Shown: piece after piece, positions 28,156-37,141 of the stretch
Position numbering within the stretch: position 1 is the first letter of the stretch
Layout of the letters: each line of letters begins with the position of its first letter
Assembly (NCBI GenBank): GCA_029938085.1
Contig: JAPYOS010000009.1
Coordinates: 59,122 to 123,121 of the forward strand
From: Oceanospirillaceae bacterium
GTDB taxonomy: Bacteria > Pseudomonadota > Gammaproteobacteria > Pseudomonadales > Balneatricaceae
Direction of reading: 5' to 3'
DNA: 64,000 bases
Made by a program: the position numbers and the translations under genes
Notes under the pieces: generated by a model
Seen by the model: the letters and a program-made list of their open reading frames with translations, nothing else
Database searches by the model: none
Told to the model about the DNA's origin: nothing

Positions 28156-28753
28156 CCACGCGTAAGGCCAGACCCACCAAAATAACACCGCTAATTTTAT
28201 CGATGGTGGCGGATTTTGATCGTAATTTGTCCAATACCTTAGAATGAGACAAAGCCACCGCAACGATGATGTACCACAGGGCATCAATCACTGCAGCCGT
28301 GCCGGTCATAATGAGCTTGTCTGCCAACACTAGCTCTGCAGACACAAACTGAGAGAACAACGCAATAAAGAAAAACGCCAGCTTTGGGTTGAGTAAAGAC
28401 ACCATGAGCCCATCTCTAGCCGCCTCATTTATAGGCGCAACAACAGGTACAACACGCATTGTACCAGCACCCTTTGAACGTAGGGCCTTGATACCCATCC
28501 ACATCAAATAACCCGCACCGGCATAGGTCAGCAGTGTGTAAGCAAGCGGCCACTCAACCACCAGCAACGCTAAGCCCCAAACAGTGAGTAAAGCCCACAA
28601 AGCCACTCCTGCTGCATGACTCACCGCCGTAGCTATACCGTGAGCGCGGCCATTACTTATGGTATGCCTTAACACTACAGCTAAACTTGGTCCGGGCGAC
28701 ATGGCGCCCAAACAACAAATAGCCACCAATGAAAGCCAAGTAGCTAATGTCAT
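28145..28753 (-). CDS. LysE/RhtB family amino-acid exporter
   Basis: A 202-residue inner-membrane protein with about six hydrophobic helices. The family signature near the start reads CLGAMSPGPSLAVVLRHTISNGRAHG, here split by the typical PGP turn, and a GYLMWMGIKALR loop follows. Members export amino acids such as lysine, threonine or homoserine lactone; the substrate cannot be told from sequence. It lies 21 nt downstream of the ypeA-like gene and may share its transcript. Confidence 0.9.
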   Translation of the reverse strand: MTLATWLSLVAICCLGAMSPGPSLAVVLRHTISNGRAHGIATAVSHAAGVALWALLTVWGLALLVVEWPLAYTLLTYAGAGYLMWMGIKALRSKGAGTMRVVPVVAPINEAARDGLMVSLLNPKLAFFFIALFSQFVSAELVLADKLIMTGTAAVIDALWYIIVAVALSHSKVLDKLRSKSATIDKISGVILVGLALRVVTL

Positions 28754-28774
28754 ATGTTTATCCTTAAAACAGGC

Positions 28775-29206
28775 TTAATAATCAGCAATAAGTCGCTTAC
28801 CAAGCACCACAGATTGGTCTATAGCGTAGCCTAAGTGATCGTAAAACTCCAACACTTTAAGGTTACTATCTCGCACATAAAGATTGATTTTTGGGCACCC
28901 AAGAGCCAACAAAAAGGTTTGGCTATAATCCATCAGCAACCGGCCCAAACCTTGGTTCTGGTACGCTGGATGCACCGCAAGGTAATAGATGCTACCACGA
29001 TGGCCGTCATACCCTAACATGACGCTAGCTACTACAGAGTCATTAGCATGCATTACAAATAAACCGCCCACTGGGTCTTTGAGCTTACGTTCGATGTCTT
29101 TATGGGGGTCGTTCCAGGGTTTAGTGAGGCCACACTCGTGCCATAGTAAGACTAAGGCGTCTGTGTCTGCTACAACAAAACGATCTACAGTGAATACTGG
29201 CGTCAT
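28775..29206 (-). CDS. ypeA: GNAT acetyltransferase YpeA
   Basis: A 143-residue GNAT-fold N-acetyltransferase. Segments LWHECGLTKPWNDPHKDIERKL in part, GYDGHRGSIYYLAVHP, NQGLGRLLM (acetyl-CoA loop) and GCPKINLYVRDSN match E. coli YpeA closely. The physiological substrate of YpeA is not known. Its start overlaps the preceding hydrolase stop by 4 nt, so they are translationally coupled. Confidence 0.9.
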   Translation of the reverse strand: MTPVFTVDRFVVADTDALVLLWHECGLTKPWNDPHKDIERKLKDPVGGLFVMHANDSVVASVMLGYDGHRGSIYYLAVHPAYQNQGLGRLLMDYSQTFLLALGCPKINLYVRDSNLKVLEFYDHLGYAIDQSVVLGKRLIADY

Positions 29207-30207
29207 GGACCCCTGCCTAACCAGACCAATAAGTCAGCAATCACTTGCTGCTTATTGGGCTCGTTAATCATTTCGTGACGGCCATTTGGGTAGAGGATAC
29301 AACTCACCTCCCTCGACCCAGCTCGCTGCAAGGCTTTTTGTAACGCCACCACGCCCTTGCCTTGCTTCCCTACTGGATCCTTATCACCTGAGAATAAATA
29401 TATACTCAGATCGGCATCAATTCTTGCCATCTCTTCTGGATCTGATAAGTCCGCCAGCCCATGCAACAAGTCAAACCAAAACTGATTGCTAATTCCATGG
29501 CCAGCCAACGGATCAGCAATATAGGCATCCACCACCTCTGCGTCGGAACTAATCCAGTCCTTAGGTGTGCGCAATGGTTTAAAAGAGCTATTGAATCTAC
29601 CAAACGACAACTGGTCCAATAGTTTACTTTGCGCTAACGGCCCTTGGCGCCTGCATTCAATTGCGGCAATGACAGAGGCAATACGAAAAAACCAAGGCGC
29701 GCTATAGTTGGAACTAGACAGCGCCAACCCCTCCAAACGAGGTTTGAGCCTGCTGGCATACTGTTGCACTACGCGAGTCGCCAAAAAAGAGCCCATACTG
29801 TGGCCCAAGATGGTTAATGGCTGAGACCACCGTTGCTGTATATGGGAAATTATTTGAGCCTGATCGGCCACCATTTTATTCCAACCGTCATGGTTGGCTA
29901 AGTGGCCTAAGCTGCCAGAACCGCTTGCTGTAAGGCCATGACCTCGATGATCATCAGCACTGACGTGAAAACCTGCCTTATTGAGCGCCTGAGCCAAATG
30001 ACCGTACCGGGCACCATGTTCACTCATGCCGTGCATAATATGCACCCACCCAGTGGCGTCAGTGGCTGGCCACAGATGGACCTGCAAAACCACATCCGTT
30101 TCGTCTTCGGCTTCAATGCTGATTAGTTGATGGGTATCCTGTAACAATTTCCGGGACCAAGTGTAGAGAACGAGGCCTATTAAAGAACAATCAAAGTTTT
30201 CCTGCAA
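29203..30207 (-). CDS. Alpha/beta hydrolase, lysophospholipase/monoacylglycerol lipase type
   Basis: Serine hydrolase of the PldB/monoacylglycerol lipase group. The oxyanion stretch HIMHGMSEHGARYGHLA and DHRGHG lie early, and the nucleophile elbow is GHSMGSF. The acid lies in LFSGDKDPVG and the His in YPNGRHEMINE. The substrate is likely a lysophospholipid or acylglycerol. The start is uncertain: the listed TTG at 30207 has no clear ribosome binding site, and conserved sequence only begins about 25 codons later (QLISIEAEDE), so a start near 30147 is possible. Confidence 0.85.
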   Translation of the reverse strand: MQENFDCSLIGLVLYTWSRKLLQDTHQLISIEAEDETDVVLQVHLWPATDATGWVHIMHGMSEHGARYGHLAQALNKAGFHVSADDHRGHGLTASGSGSLGHLANHDGWNKMVADQAQIISHIQQRWSQPLTILGHSMGSFLATRVVQQYASRLKPRLEGLALSSSNYSAPWFFRIASVIAAIECRRQGPLAQSKLLDQLSFGRFNSSFKPLRTPKDWISSDAEVVDAYIADPLAGHGISNQFWFDLLHGLADLSDPEEMARIDADLSIYLFSGDKDPVGKQGKGVVALQKALQRAGSREVSCILYPNGRHEMINEPNKQQVIADLLVWLGRGP

Positions 30208-30228
30208 TAAAAAACTTAGCAGTCTAAC

Positions 30229-30588
30229 CTATGAGCTTGCTGTAAAATCAAACGCAAACAGCTCACGACTCCAGCAACCGGCACGAGTGAAGTCCAAAGC
30301 CAGTAACTCATCACCGTAACCAAGCTTGGCTAAGGCGTAGGCATCGAGTTCTTCGGGCAAGCTAACTGAAGCTTCAGCCCGACGTTGCTTAAAGCTAGCA
30401 CTTTGATAACTAAATTCCTGTGCTTCTTGATCGTACACACAAGCCAAATGCTCACACGGGTGCAAACCTTGTAGGTCGTCCTCTTGGCGATTGCCACAAA
30501 CCGGACAACACAACCCTGCCACAGAGGCGCTTTGATAAACCGGCGCATACGATACTCGGCTAGGTGAAAAACTATGGGTTATGTTCAT
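30229..30588 (-). CDS. Hypothetical protein with zinc-ribbon-like cysteines
   Basis: A 119-residue protein I cannot name. Its middle carries CCPVCGNRQ (C27, C28, C31) and HPCEHLAC (H43, C45, H47, C50), a plausible zinc-ribbon site. The C-terminal part is acidic and hydrophobic (DELLALDFTRAGCWSRELFAFDF). There is no signal peptide. It is 21 nt upstream of the alpha/beta hydrolase gene on the same strand and may lead that operon. Confidence 0.7.
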   Translation of the reverse strand: MNITHSFSPSRVSYAPVYQSASVAGLCCPVCGNRQEDDLQGLHPCEHLACVYDQEAQEFSYQSASFKQRRAEASVSLPEELDAYALAKLGYGDELLALDFTRAGCWSRELFAFDFTASS

Positions 30589-30702
30589 TTAATTGGCTTC
30601 CAAGAACTGTTTGTAACAATGGAGCCATAGTACAAGATTTTGAGTGGCTGCTGGGTGAGCATTATTTACGCTAGGTGAGCGAAACTAATACACGTGCCAG
30701 AT

Positions 30703-30731
30703 TTGCACTCATGTTAAGACAAGACCATAAT
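30703..30731 (+). promoter_or_regulatory. Predicted promoter of the small outer-membrane barrel gene
   Basis: TTGCAC (30703-30708) and CATAAT (30726-30731) are separated by 17 nt. The start codon follows 41 nt later, with AAGGA as the ribosome binding site. Confidence 0.5.
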
Positions 30732-30772
30732 GGCTGCACACTCAATTGCCATATTCATAAAGGAATAAATTT

Positions 30773-31363
30773 ATGCGCACACTCAACTCTGTGACACGTT
30801 TGGCCTGTTTAGCCACGTGCCTAGCCGTACCCGCCATCAGCATGGCCGCGAGCAACAATGCCTATATTGGTTTAACCAACAATAGTGGCGCCACCTACAT
30901 CAATAGCACACGCTACACCACCAGTGGCACGGGCACTGATATAGGCGTAAATATGGCTATCAGCAGCCAACTCGGGCTCATGCTTGGCTATCGCAGCGCC
31001 AAAGTGAATTCGTCGACTAGCATCAATTACACCGACATTGGCGTGCGTTACCGCTTAGATGACGCCACCTCCACCTACTTTAGCGCTAATAAAGCCAGCG
31101 TTACCAACAATAGTGAAACCTTGTTTATGCTTGGCGCTATGCACCACATGAGTTTAGGCGGCGCATCCGACTTAGTCCTTAAAGCCGGCACCAGTACCTC
31201 AAACCCACTTGATGATTTAGAGTTTGGGGTGGACTTTAGCTTGCCAGTGATGGATGCATTGATCTTAAACCTAGGCTATAAATCCAGCGTTTCCAGCCTG
31301 GGCAAAAGCAGCACTACTGCAACCTCTTCGGGTTACAGCGTAAGTATCAGCTCTCGCTTTTAA
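30773..31363 (+). CDS. Small outer-membrane beta-barrel protein
   Basis: A 196-residue precursor. A signal peptide of about 25 residues ends at SMAA. The mature 170 residues are rich in Ser, Thr, Asn and Gly. They alternate polar and hydrophobic positions in about eight strands (AYIGLTNNSG, DIGVNMAISSQLGLMLGYRS, TDIGVRYRL, LILNLGYKSS). The chain ends in SISSRF, the terminal aromatic recognised by BAM. Length fits an eight-stranded OmpX/OmpW-size barrel, but I see no specific family. It is convergent with tag. Confidence 0.8.
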   Translation: MRTLNSVTRLACLATCLAVPAISMAASNNAYIGLTNNSGATYINSTRYTTSGTGTDIGVNMAISSQLGLMLGYRSAKVNSSTSINYTDIGVRYRLDDATSTYFSANKASVTNNSETLFMLGAMHHMSLGGASDLVLKAGTSTSNPLDDLEFGVDFSLPVMDALILNLGYKSSVSSLGKSSTTATSSGYSVSISSRF

Positions 31364-31935
31364 TTACATTGTGAGTAGAAAAAGCAACTCACCAGATGAT
31401 CGTTAACCATACCTATGGACTGCATATACGCATAAATACCTATGGCACCAACAAATTTAAACCCGCGGGCTTTTAAATCTTTGGCAATGTTGGCGGAGAG
31501 TTCGGTTTGGGCCGGAATTTGGCTGTCTTGGGTAAATTCATTGACGATGGTCTGACCATTAACAAAACCCCATATATAGGCATCAAAACTGCCAAACTCT
31601 TGCTGCACGGCAATAAACTTGGCGGCATTATTAACCACGCTTTGTACTTTGAGGCGGTTGCGAATAATGCCTTTGTCTTGCAAAGCGTGAGTAATATCGT
31701 CAGCTGTGAAGGCCGCCAATCTATCTAAATCGTAGTTACAAAATACACGCTTATAGTGATGGCGCCGCTTTAGAATGGTGATCCACGACAATCCAGCCTG
31801 CGCACCTTCCAACACGAGCTGTTCGAACAGGCGCACATCTTCGTGCACCGGCCGGCCCCACTCTTCATCATGGTAGGTGACGTATATGGCGTCTTTTGTG
31901 GGCCAGCTGCAACGGGTCACTTGTTCTGAGTGCAT
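31360..31935 (-). CDS. tag: DNA-3-methyladenine glycosylase I
   Basis: Base-excision repair enzyme removing 3-methyladenine. The 191 residues show RCSWPTKDAIYVTYHDEEWG, with C9 and H22 spaced as the zinc ligands of E. coli Tag, and a C-terminal HLVSC that supplies the other His and Cys. The core has LFEQLVLEGAQAGLSWITIL and AFTADDITHAL. It stands alone between a divergent Sel1-repeat gene and the convergent barrel gene, overlapping the latter by 4 nt. Confidence 0.95.
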   Translation of the reverse strand: MHSEQVTRCSWPTKDAIYVTYHDEEWGRPVHEDVRLFEQLVLEGAQAGLSWITILKRRHHYKRVFCNYDLDRLAAFTADDITHALQDKGIIRNRLKVQSVVNNAAKFIAVQQEFGSFDAYIWGFVNGQTIVNEFTQDSQIPAQTELSANIAKDLKARGFKFVGAIGIYAYMQSIGMVNDHLVSCFFYSQCN

Positions 31936-32085
31936 TATTTATCTCGCTCCATTCCAAGGTGGCATTATCATATGCAGTTATAGCGAAAAAAGAAATCTAC
32001 TATGGGGAAAACCAACCCAAAGCATACGACTATTTAGCACTTTATGTTATTATGAACATCCGTTTTTAATCCAGTGATTTAGCAC

Positions 32086-32889
32086 ATGAACCCACTTTCT
32101 CGATTGCTCGTCAGCGCAACCATCGTTGCCATGTGCACTTTGCCAGCCCATGCAGCAAGCTTTAAACAAGCCAAAAAGCACTATGCCGCAGCCGATTATT
32201 CTGCCGCCATTACCGAGCTACAACCACTTGCCAAGTCTGGCAATGCGGATGCGAGTAACTTACTCGGTGAAATGTATTTACAAGGCGTGGGTGTAAATAT
32301 CGACATCGCCCTAGCTAAAACCTATTTTGAAGCGGGTGCTCGAGTGGGGCACTTGTCTGCATTGGCTAATTTAGGCGACATCCTTAACCGTGAGTATAAG
32401 GTCGAGCTGGTCACCCTAGAGCCATTAGCTGAAGCGGGCAATGCCCAAGCACAAAATCGATTAGGCCGCATGTACGAATTTGGCCAAGGTCACAGCATTA
32501 ACCCACAAGCTGCATATACTTGGTATAAAAAAGCCGCCGACCAAGGCCACATGGATGGCCGCATGAATTTGGCACGGGCCCACAACTTTGGTTTGGGTAC
32601 TGAGCAAGATTTTGTTAAAGCCGAAGCCGGCTATCTAGCCAACGCCAAGGCCGGCCACATCGACAGTATGTTCTTTTTAGGCACTATGCATTTCGCCCAA
32701 GTTAGCCAAGCCGGCTTAGATTCTGACCGTCAGGCCTATGCATGGCTCAAGGTGGCTGCACAAAACGGTCACGCTACAGCGGCCGCTATGGTGACACGTT
32801 TGGCCATCAAACTAGGAGACAATCTAAGCCAAGGCGATGCCTTGTACCAAGACTACGCCACCAGCTATACCAGCGCTGCGACCAACTAA
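32086..32889 (+). CDS. Sel1-repeat (TPR-like) periplasmic protein
   Basis: A 267-residue precursor with a signal peptide (residues 1-24, ending AHAAS). It has a series of Sel1-like repeats, each with the pattern A-x-x-x-L-G-x-x-Y/F and G-x-x-A: NLLGEMYLQGVGV, NRLGRMYEFGQGH, MNLARAHNFGLGT and FFLGTMHFAQVS. Such repeats are protein-binding scaffolds in the envelope; the partner is unknown. The RDD membrane gene starts one base after its stop, so the two are probably co-expressed. Confidence 0.85.
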   Translation: MNPLSRLLVSATIVAMCTLPAHAASFKQAKKHYAAADYSAAITELQPLAKSGNADASNLLGEMYLQGVGVNIDIALAKTYFEAGARVGHLSALANLGDILNREYKVELVTLEPLAEAGNAQAQNRLGRMYEFGQGHSINPQAAYTWYKKAADQGHMDGRMNLARAHNFGLGTEQDFVKAEAGYLANAKAGHIDSMFFLGTMHFAQVSQAGLDSDRQAYAWLKVAAQNGHATAAAMVTRLAIKLGDNLSQGDALYQDYATSYTSAATN

Positions 32890-32890
32890 C

Positions 32891-33328
32891 ATGAACCGAC
32901 GCTTTAAAAGCCATAACTTACCCAACGCCAGCTTAGTCAAACGCCTAATGGCGATGATGTACGACACATTACTAGTCGTCGCTGTGTGGATGCTGGTTGG
33001 TTATGTGTTTATTGCCTTTAACGATGGCGAAGCGGTGTCGGGGCCGCTATTTAACAGCAGCATTTTTTTGGTCACCTTTTTGTTTTTTGCGCTGTTTTGG
33101 ACCCGTTCCGGTCAAACTTTAGGAATGATTGCTTGGCGGCTACGAGTTGAGACTGACGACGGTCAAGCGCTTGACGCTAAGCAGTCTTTATTGCGCTTTA
33201 TGGGCGCTATATTTTCTGCGCTAGTTTTGGGTTTAGGCTACTGGTGGATTTTGATCGACGCCAACAATCTCAGCTGGCATGACCGCTGGTCAAACAGTCG
33301 TATCGTGCAGCTGCCAAAACAACCATAA
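32891..33328 (+). CDS. RDD family membrane protein
   Basis: A 145-residue protein with three hydrophobic helices and the RDD family layout: NASLVKRLMAMMYDTLLV (conserved Arg and Asp in helix 1), FALFWTRSGQTLGMIAWRLRV, and HDRWSNSRIV near the end. RDD proteins are small membrane proteins of poorly known, possibly transport-related function. The ATG at 32891 is chosen because the upstream in-frame extension lies in the Sel1 gene. Its end abuts the convergent lptG stop with no gap; this neighbour pairing is frequent in the group. Confidence 0.88.
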   Translation: MNRRFKSHNLPNASLVKRLMAMMYDTLLVVAVWMLVGYVFIAFNDGEAVSGPLFNSSIFLVTFLFFALFWTRSGQTLGMIAWRLRVETDDGQALDAKQSLLRFMGAIFSALVLGLGYWWILIDANNLSWHDRWSNSRIVQLPKQP

Positions 33329-34375
33329 CTAACCGGCTCTGCGCAGCAGCCACGCGCCACCCACCACACAAACCATAATCGGCAACAAATAGGCCAGTAC
33401 CGGGGTAAAACCAAACACGCTACTGGCTGGGCCTAGTACTTCTTGGGCATAATTAAAGGCCAAGCCCACCATCACCCCCACCAGCACACGCTGACCTAGA
33501 GTCACCGAACGGGCGGAACCAAAAACAAACGATATAGCCACAAACACCAAGGCCAAGGTAGCTAGGGGTTGGAGTACTTTTTTCCAAAAAGCCAGCTCGT
33601 ACGGTGCGGCCTCTAAACCACTTTGATTTAAGTATTGGCTATAACCCACAAGGTCTGTAATCGCCAAATGCTGAGGATCCATACTTAGGATCGATAACAA
33701 ATGTGGCTCCAAGGTCACTGCCCACGGTGCCTGCGGGTGGGTCAGCTGCTGCAACTGCTGATCTTTAAGTGCCACCACCTCAATGTTATGCAGAGCCCAA
33801 GTGCCATCCGTATAGACCGCCTGTTGTGCAAGCAGTGTTTGCTGCCAGTCTTGTTGCTCAAAACGGTACCGCGAAATGTCGGCTAAGGTGCCATCCGTTC
33901 GAACCGAGCGGACAAAGATATAATCTTCATTATCGCGCAGCCAGAAGCCTTTACTAGACGCTACTCCCTTATATTGGGCTTGCTGAGCTTCTGCTATTTG
34001 CTGGCTATGAGGAGCTACAAACTCACCCATAAGGCCTGCAAAAACCACAAATACTGCAACCGCTTGCATTACCGACCAGACGATACGCCGAAGCGATACG
34101 CCCGCGGCTCGCATCACCGTGAGCTCACTATTATTGGCTAACGTACCTAAACCGACTAAGCAGCCCACCAACACCGTTAATGGCATAAACTCATACACGC
34201 GCCGGGGCACGGTTAAAGCAATATAAATCAGTACTTGGCTAAAACTAGCGCCCTGGTCGAGCGCATCTAATTCACTGCCAAGTGCAGTCATTAAATCGAG
34301 CCCAAGAACCACCAACAGCACTATCCCCACTGCCGCCCAGATGTGTTTTGCGATGTACCAATCAAGTAGGCGCAT
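33329..34375 (-). CDS. lptG: LPS export ABC transporter permease LptG
   Basis: One of the two permeases of the LptB2FGC complex that pulls lipopolysaccharide from the inner membrane toward LptA. The 348 residues start MRLLDWYIAKHIWAAV, then three transmembrane helices, a periplasmic beta-jellyroll (about 130-265), and three more helices ending WLLRRAG. The ATG at 34375 is preferred over an upstream extension, since it matches the family N-terminus. It overlaps the lptF end by 14 nt. Confidence 0.96.
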   Translation of the reverse strand: MRLLDWYIAKHIWAAVGIVLLVVLGLDLMTALGSELDALDQGASFSQVLIYIALTVPRRVYEFMPLTVLVGCLVGLGTLANNSELTVMRAAGVSLRRIVWSVMQAVAVFVVFAGLMGEFVAPHSQQIAEAQQAQYKGVASSKGFWLRDNEDYIFVRSVRTDGTLADISRYRFEQQDWQQTLLAQQAVYTDGTWALHNIEVVALKDQQLQQLTHPQAPWAVTLEPHLLSILSMDPQHLAITDLVGYSQYLNQSGLEAAPYELAFWKKVLQPLATLALVFVAISFVFGSARSVTLGQRVLVGVMVGLAFNYAQEVLGPASSVFGFTPVLAYLLPIMVCVVGGAWLLRRAG

Positions 34376-35477
34376 GATGATTTTCCTGATGGCGCAAGCG
34401 GCCCACAATAGAACGTATAAACGACCCTGCAAATAACAATAATAAGCCTATAACCAAGAAACCTGCATGCAAAGCCACAATTTTAATATCGGCACCCGCC
34501 AGGCCTTTAGACATGTCGTCTCGAAAACTGGTGAGTGCCGACAAATACATAAGGTAGACTAAAATGGCCGGCAATAGGCGCGTAAAGCGGCCTTTACGAG
34601 GGTTTACTTGGCCTAAAGCGATGGCGATAAAGCTCACGATAAGGGTCATTAGCGGCAACGAAACACGCCAATAAAGTTGCGCCCGATGGTCGGCTAAAGG
34701 CGACCCAATAAGCTCATGTGTAGGCAAGGTAAAACCACGAGTAATATTAATTTCTAACTCTTGGGTATAGAGTCGTACCGCTAGTTCTTCAAAGTGAGTG
34801 ATGGTGTAATCTAACTGCCCTGGCTCACCTTCGGTTCTAGAACCATCTTTTAACAGCAGGTAACGGCTTTGAAATTGCTCATCGAACACCTGCCGTGCCG
34901 ATGTAGATTTAATCACCACCGGCGCTGCGCCTGACGACGGGCGATTAAAGACAAATACATTTTGTAACTGTTGGCGGTCATCGCTCATGCCTTCCGCATA
35001 AATCACCTGACGCTCAATATTGCCTTGAAAACGCCCAGCAACAACACTATCAAACTCGGCTTCGTGGGATTGCTGGTACAACACCTGCTCTACGTTGCGG
35101 GAGGTTTCTGGGGCCAGCCAAAGGCTTAAAAAGGCCACTAACAAGGCCAAAATAGACAAGGGCACTAACACCACTTTAACCAGCTGCGCTTGGCTCACCC
35201 CATTGGCAAACAACACAGTCAGTTCGTTATCAACACTCAGCCGACCCAAGGTTAGCAACACTGCCAAGAAACCACCCAGTGGCAACAAGGTGCTCAAGTA
35301 TGCAGGCAGTAGGTTAATGATAATTTCTACCACCGCTTGGGCGTCGAGTTCACCAGTCACTGCTTTACTGAGGTAGTGAGCAAAGCGACTACTAGAAATA
35401 ATAAGCAGCAATACCATGCTCACGGCTAAAGCACTAACCAGCACTTCTCGATTGATATAACGAGTAATTATAGACAA
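34362..35477 (-). CDS. lptF: LPS export ABC transporter permease LptF
   Basis: Partner permease of LptG in LPS export. The 371 residues begin ITRYINREVLVSALAV, with helices at both ends and a central periplasmic jellyroll (SVVAGRFQGNIERQVIYAEG onward). Typical motifs include LPLGGFLAVLLTLGRLSVDNELTVL and GQVNPRKGRF. It is divergent from pepA, the conserved gammaproteobacterial arrangement, with 183 nt between the two starts. LptB and LptC are not in this window. Confidence 0.96.
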   Translation of the reverse strand: MSIITRYINREVLVSALAVSMVLLLIISSSRFAHYLSKAVTGELDAQAVVEIIINLLPAYLSTLLPLGGFLAVLLTLGRLSVDNELTVLFANGVSQAQLVKVVLVPLSILALLVAFLSLWLAPETSRNVEQVLYQQSHEAEFDSVVAGRFQGNIERQVIYAEGMSDDRQQLQNVFVFNRPSSGAAPVVIKSTSARQVFDEQFQSRYLLLKDGSRTEGEPGQLDYTITHFEELAVRLYTQELEINITRGFTLPTHELIGSPLADHRAQLYWRVSLPLMTLIVSFIAIALGQVNPRKGRFTRLLPAILVYLMYLSALTSFRDDMSKGLAGADIKIVALHAGFLVIGLLLLFAGSFIRSIVGRLRHQENHHAPT

Positions 35478-35660
35478 GGTGACGGCTTCTTTAAGTACGC
35501 ATGACTGAACAATGAACTTAGTGTATCAGATTTAATGCCATTTAAAGCCAATACGCCACTAGAGCCTGAGCTAAATTTGGCGTAGAATTTTGCCTTTGCT
35601 TCAAACTCCGAAGCAACCTCAATATCGACTACGCCACCACGCACTTGTCTTGGAGACAAC

Positions 35661-37139
35661 ATGGAATTTTCTTTACAACAGGATGCCTTGAATTTTAACA
35701 GCGCATCTAGCCTCATTTTACCTTTGTCTGCTATTGAAGGTAGCGAACCCGCCCTATCAGCCAGTTTGGCAGCAGCCGACCAACTGCTTAACGGCGCTAT
35801 TCGCCAAGCGATTGACAGCGGCGACTTAACCGGCAAGTTCAAAAGTAGTCAATTGTTTTTGCATGCCGGTGCTGGCCCAGATCGCATTTTGGTGATGGGT
35901 TCTGGCGACCCCACCAAGCTTAATGGCCGTAAATTTGGCCAATTAACACAAGCTGCTTGGAGTCAACTCAAAACCAATCCTGGCACTAGCGTGCTTAACC
36001 AACTCACCACCGCCGACACCACTGACCTAGACACATCCAGCAAGGTACGCTTAAGCATAGAAGCCTTAGTCCAAGCTTGTTACCGCTTTGACCAGTTTAA
36101 ATCAGATGCCAAGCCACAACCCACCTTGCCCAGCATGACCTTTGTTGCTGATGAGAGCAGCCAAACTCAACTTGAGCAATCCACTGCCACGGCCCATGGC
36201 ATGGATCTATGTCGTGACTTAGGCAACCTTCCTGGCAACGTGTGCACACCAAGCTACCTTGCCGAGCAGGGCCATAAACTGGCCGCTAGTTCCAGCAAAG
36301 TAACCACCCAGGTACTAGAAGAAGCCGAGATGGAAAACTTGGGCATGCACTCTTTACTGTCTGTAGGCAAAGGCAGTGCTGAACCCTCTAAATTGATCAT
36401 CGTTAATTATCAAGGTGGCACTGAAGGTGAAGCACCGCACGTACTCGTGGGCAAAGGCATCACCTTTGATTCGGGCGGCATCAGTATTAAGCCTGGCGCA
36501 GCCATGGATGAAATGAAGTATGACATGTGTGGCGCAGCTAGCGTTATCGGTGCTATGCAGGCCATCATCGATATGGACTTAAAGGCCAACGTGGTGGCGA
36601 TTGTTGCCAGTGCCGAAAACATGCCCTCTAGCACCGCCTCTAAACCCGGCGACATTTACACCACCATGTCTGGTAAAACCGTAGAAGTGCTCAACACCGA
36701 CGCCGAAGGCCGCCTAGTATTATGTGACGCCCTCACCTATGCCGAACGATTCAATCCCAGCACTGTAGTTGACGTAGCCACCCTCACCGGTGCCTGCATT
36801 ATCGCCCTTGGCCATCATACCAGCGCGGTATTAAGCAACGACGACGCCTTTGCTGGGAGCCTGATGAATGCTGGCAAACAAGCCTTCGATGCGGTTTGGC
36901 AGTTGCCTATGGGGGAAGAGTATCAAGAACAGTTAGAAAGCAATTTTGCCGACCTAGGCAATATCGGTGGCCGCTCAGCGGGCACCATTACCGCCGCTTG
37001 TTTCTTGTCTCGCTTTACCGAAAGCTACACTTGGGCGCACCTTGATATAGCCGGTACTGCCTGGACCTCTGGGGCCAAGAAAGGAGCCACAGGCCGTTGC
37101 GTTCCGCTACTGGTTCAGCACCTTGTGAATCAGGCATAG
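35661..37139 (+). CDS. pepA: Leucyl aminopeptidase (cytosol aminopeptidase)
   Basis: Hexameric M17 zinc/manganese aminopeptidase; in E. coli it also acts as a DNA-binding recombination and pyrimidine regulator. The 492 residues include VGKGITFDSGGISIKPGAAMDEMKYDM in the catalytic domain. They also include the NTDAEGRLVL signature with metal ligands Asp and Glu, and VATLTGACIIALG. The ATG is preceded by TTGGAGACAAC. holC starts two bases after the stop. Confidence 0.97.
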   Translation: MEFSLQQDALNFNSASSLILPLSAIEGSEPALSASLAAADQLLNGAIRQAIDSGDLTGKFKSSQLFLHAGAGPDRILVMGSGDPTKLNGRKFGQLTQAAWSQLKTNPGTSVLNQLTTADTTDLDTSSKVRLSIEALVQACYRFDQFKSDAKPQPTLPSMTFVADESSQTQLEQSTATAHGMDLCRDLGNLPGNVCTPSYLAEQGHKLAASSSKVTTQVLEEAEMENLGMHSLLSVGKGSAEPSKLIIVNYQGGTEGEAPHVLVGKGITFDSGGISIKPGAAMDEMKYDMCGAASVIGAMQAIIDMDLKANVVAIVASAENMPSSTASKPGDIYTTMSGKTVEVLNTDAEGRLVLCDALTYAERFNPSTVVDVATLTGACIIALGHHTSAVLSNDDAFAGSLMNAGKQAFDAVWQLPMGEEYQEQLESNFADLGNIGGRSAGTITAACFLSRFTESYTWAHLDIAGTAWTSGAKKGATGRCVPLLVQHLVNQA

Positions 37140-37141
37140 GC

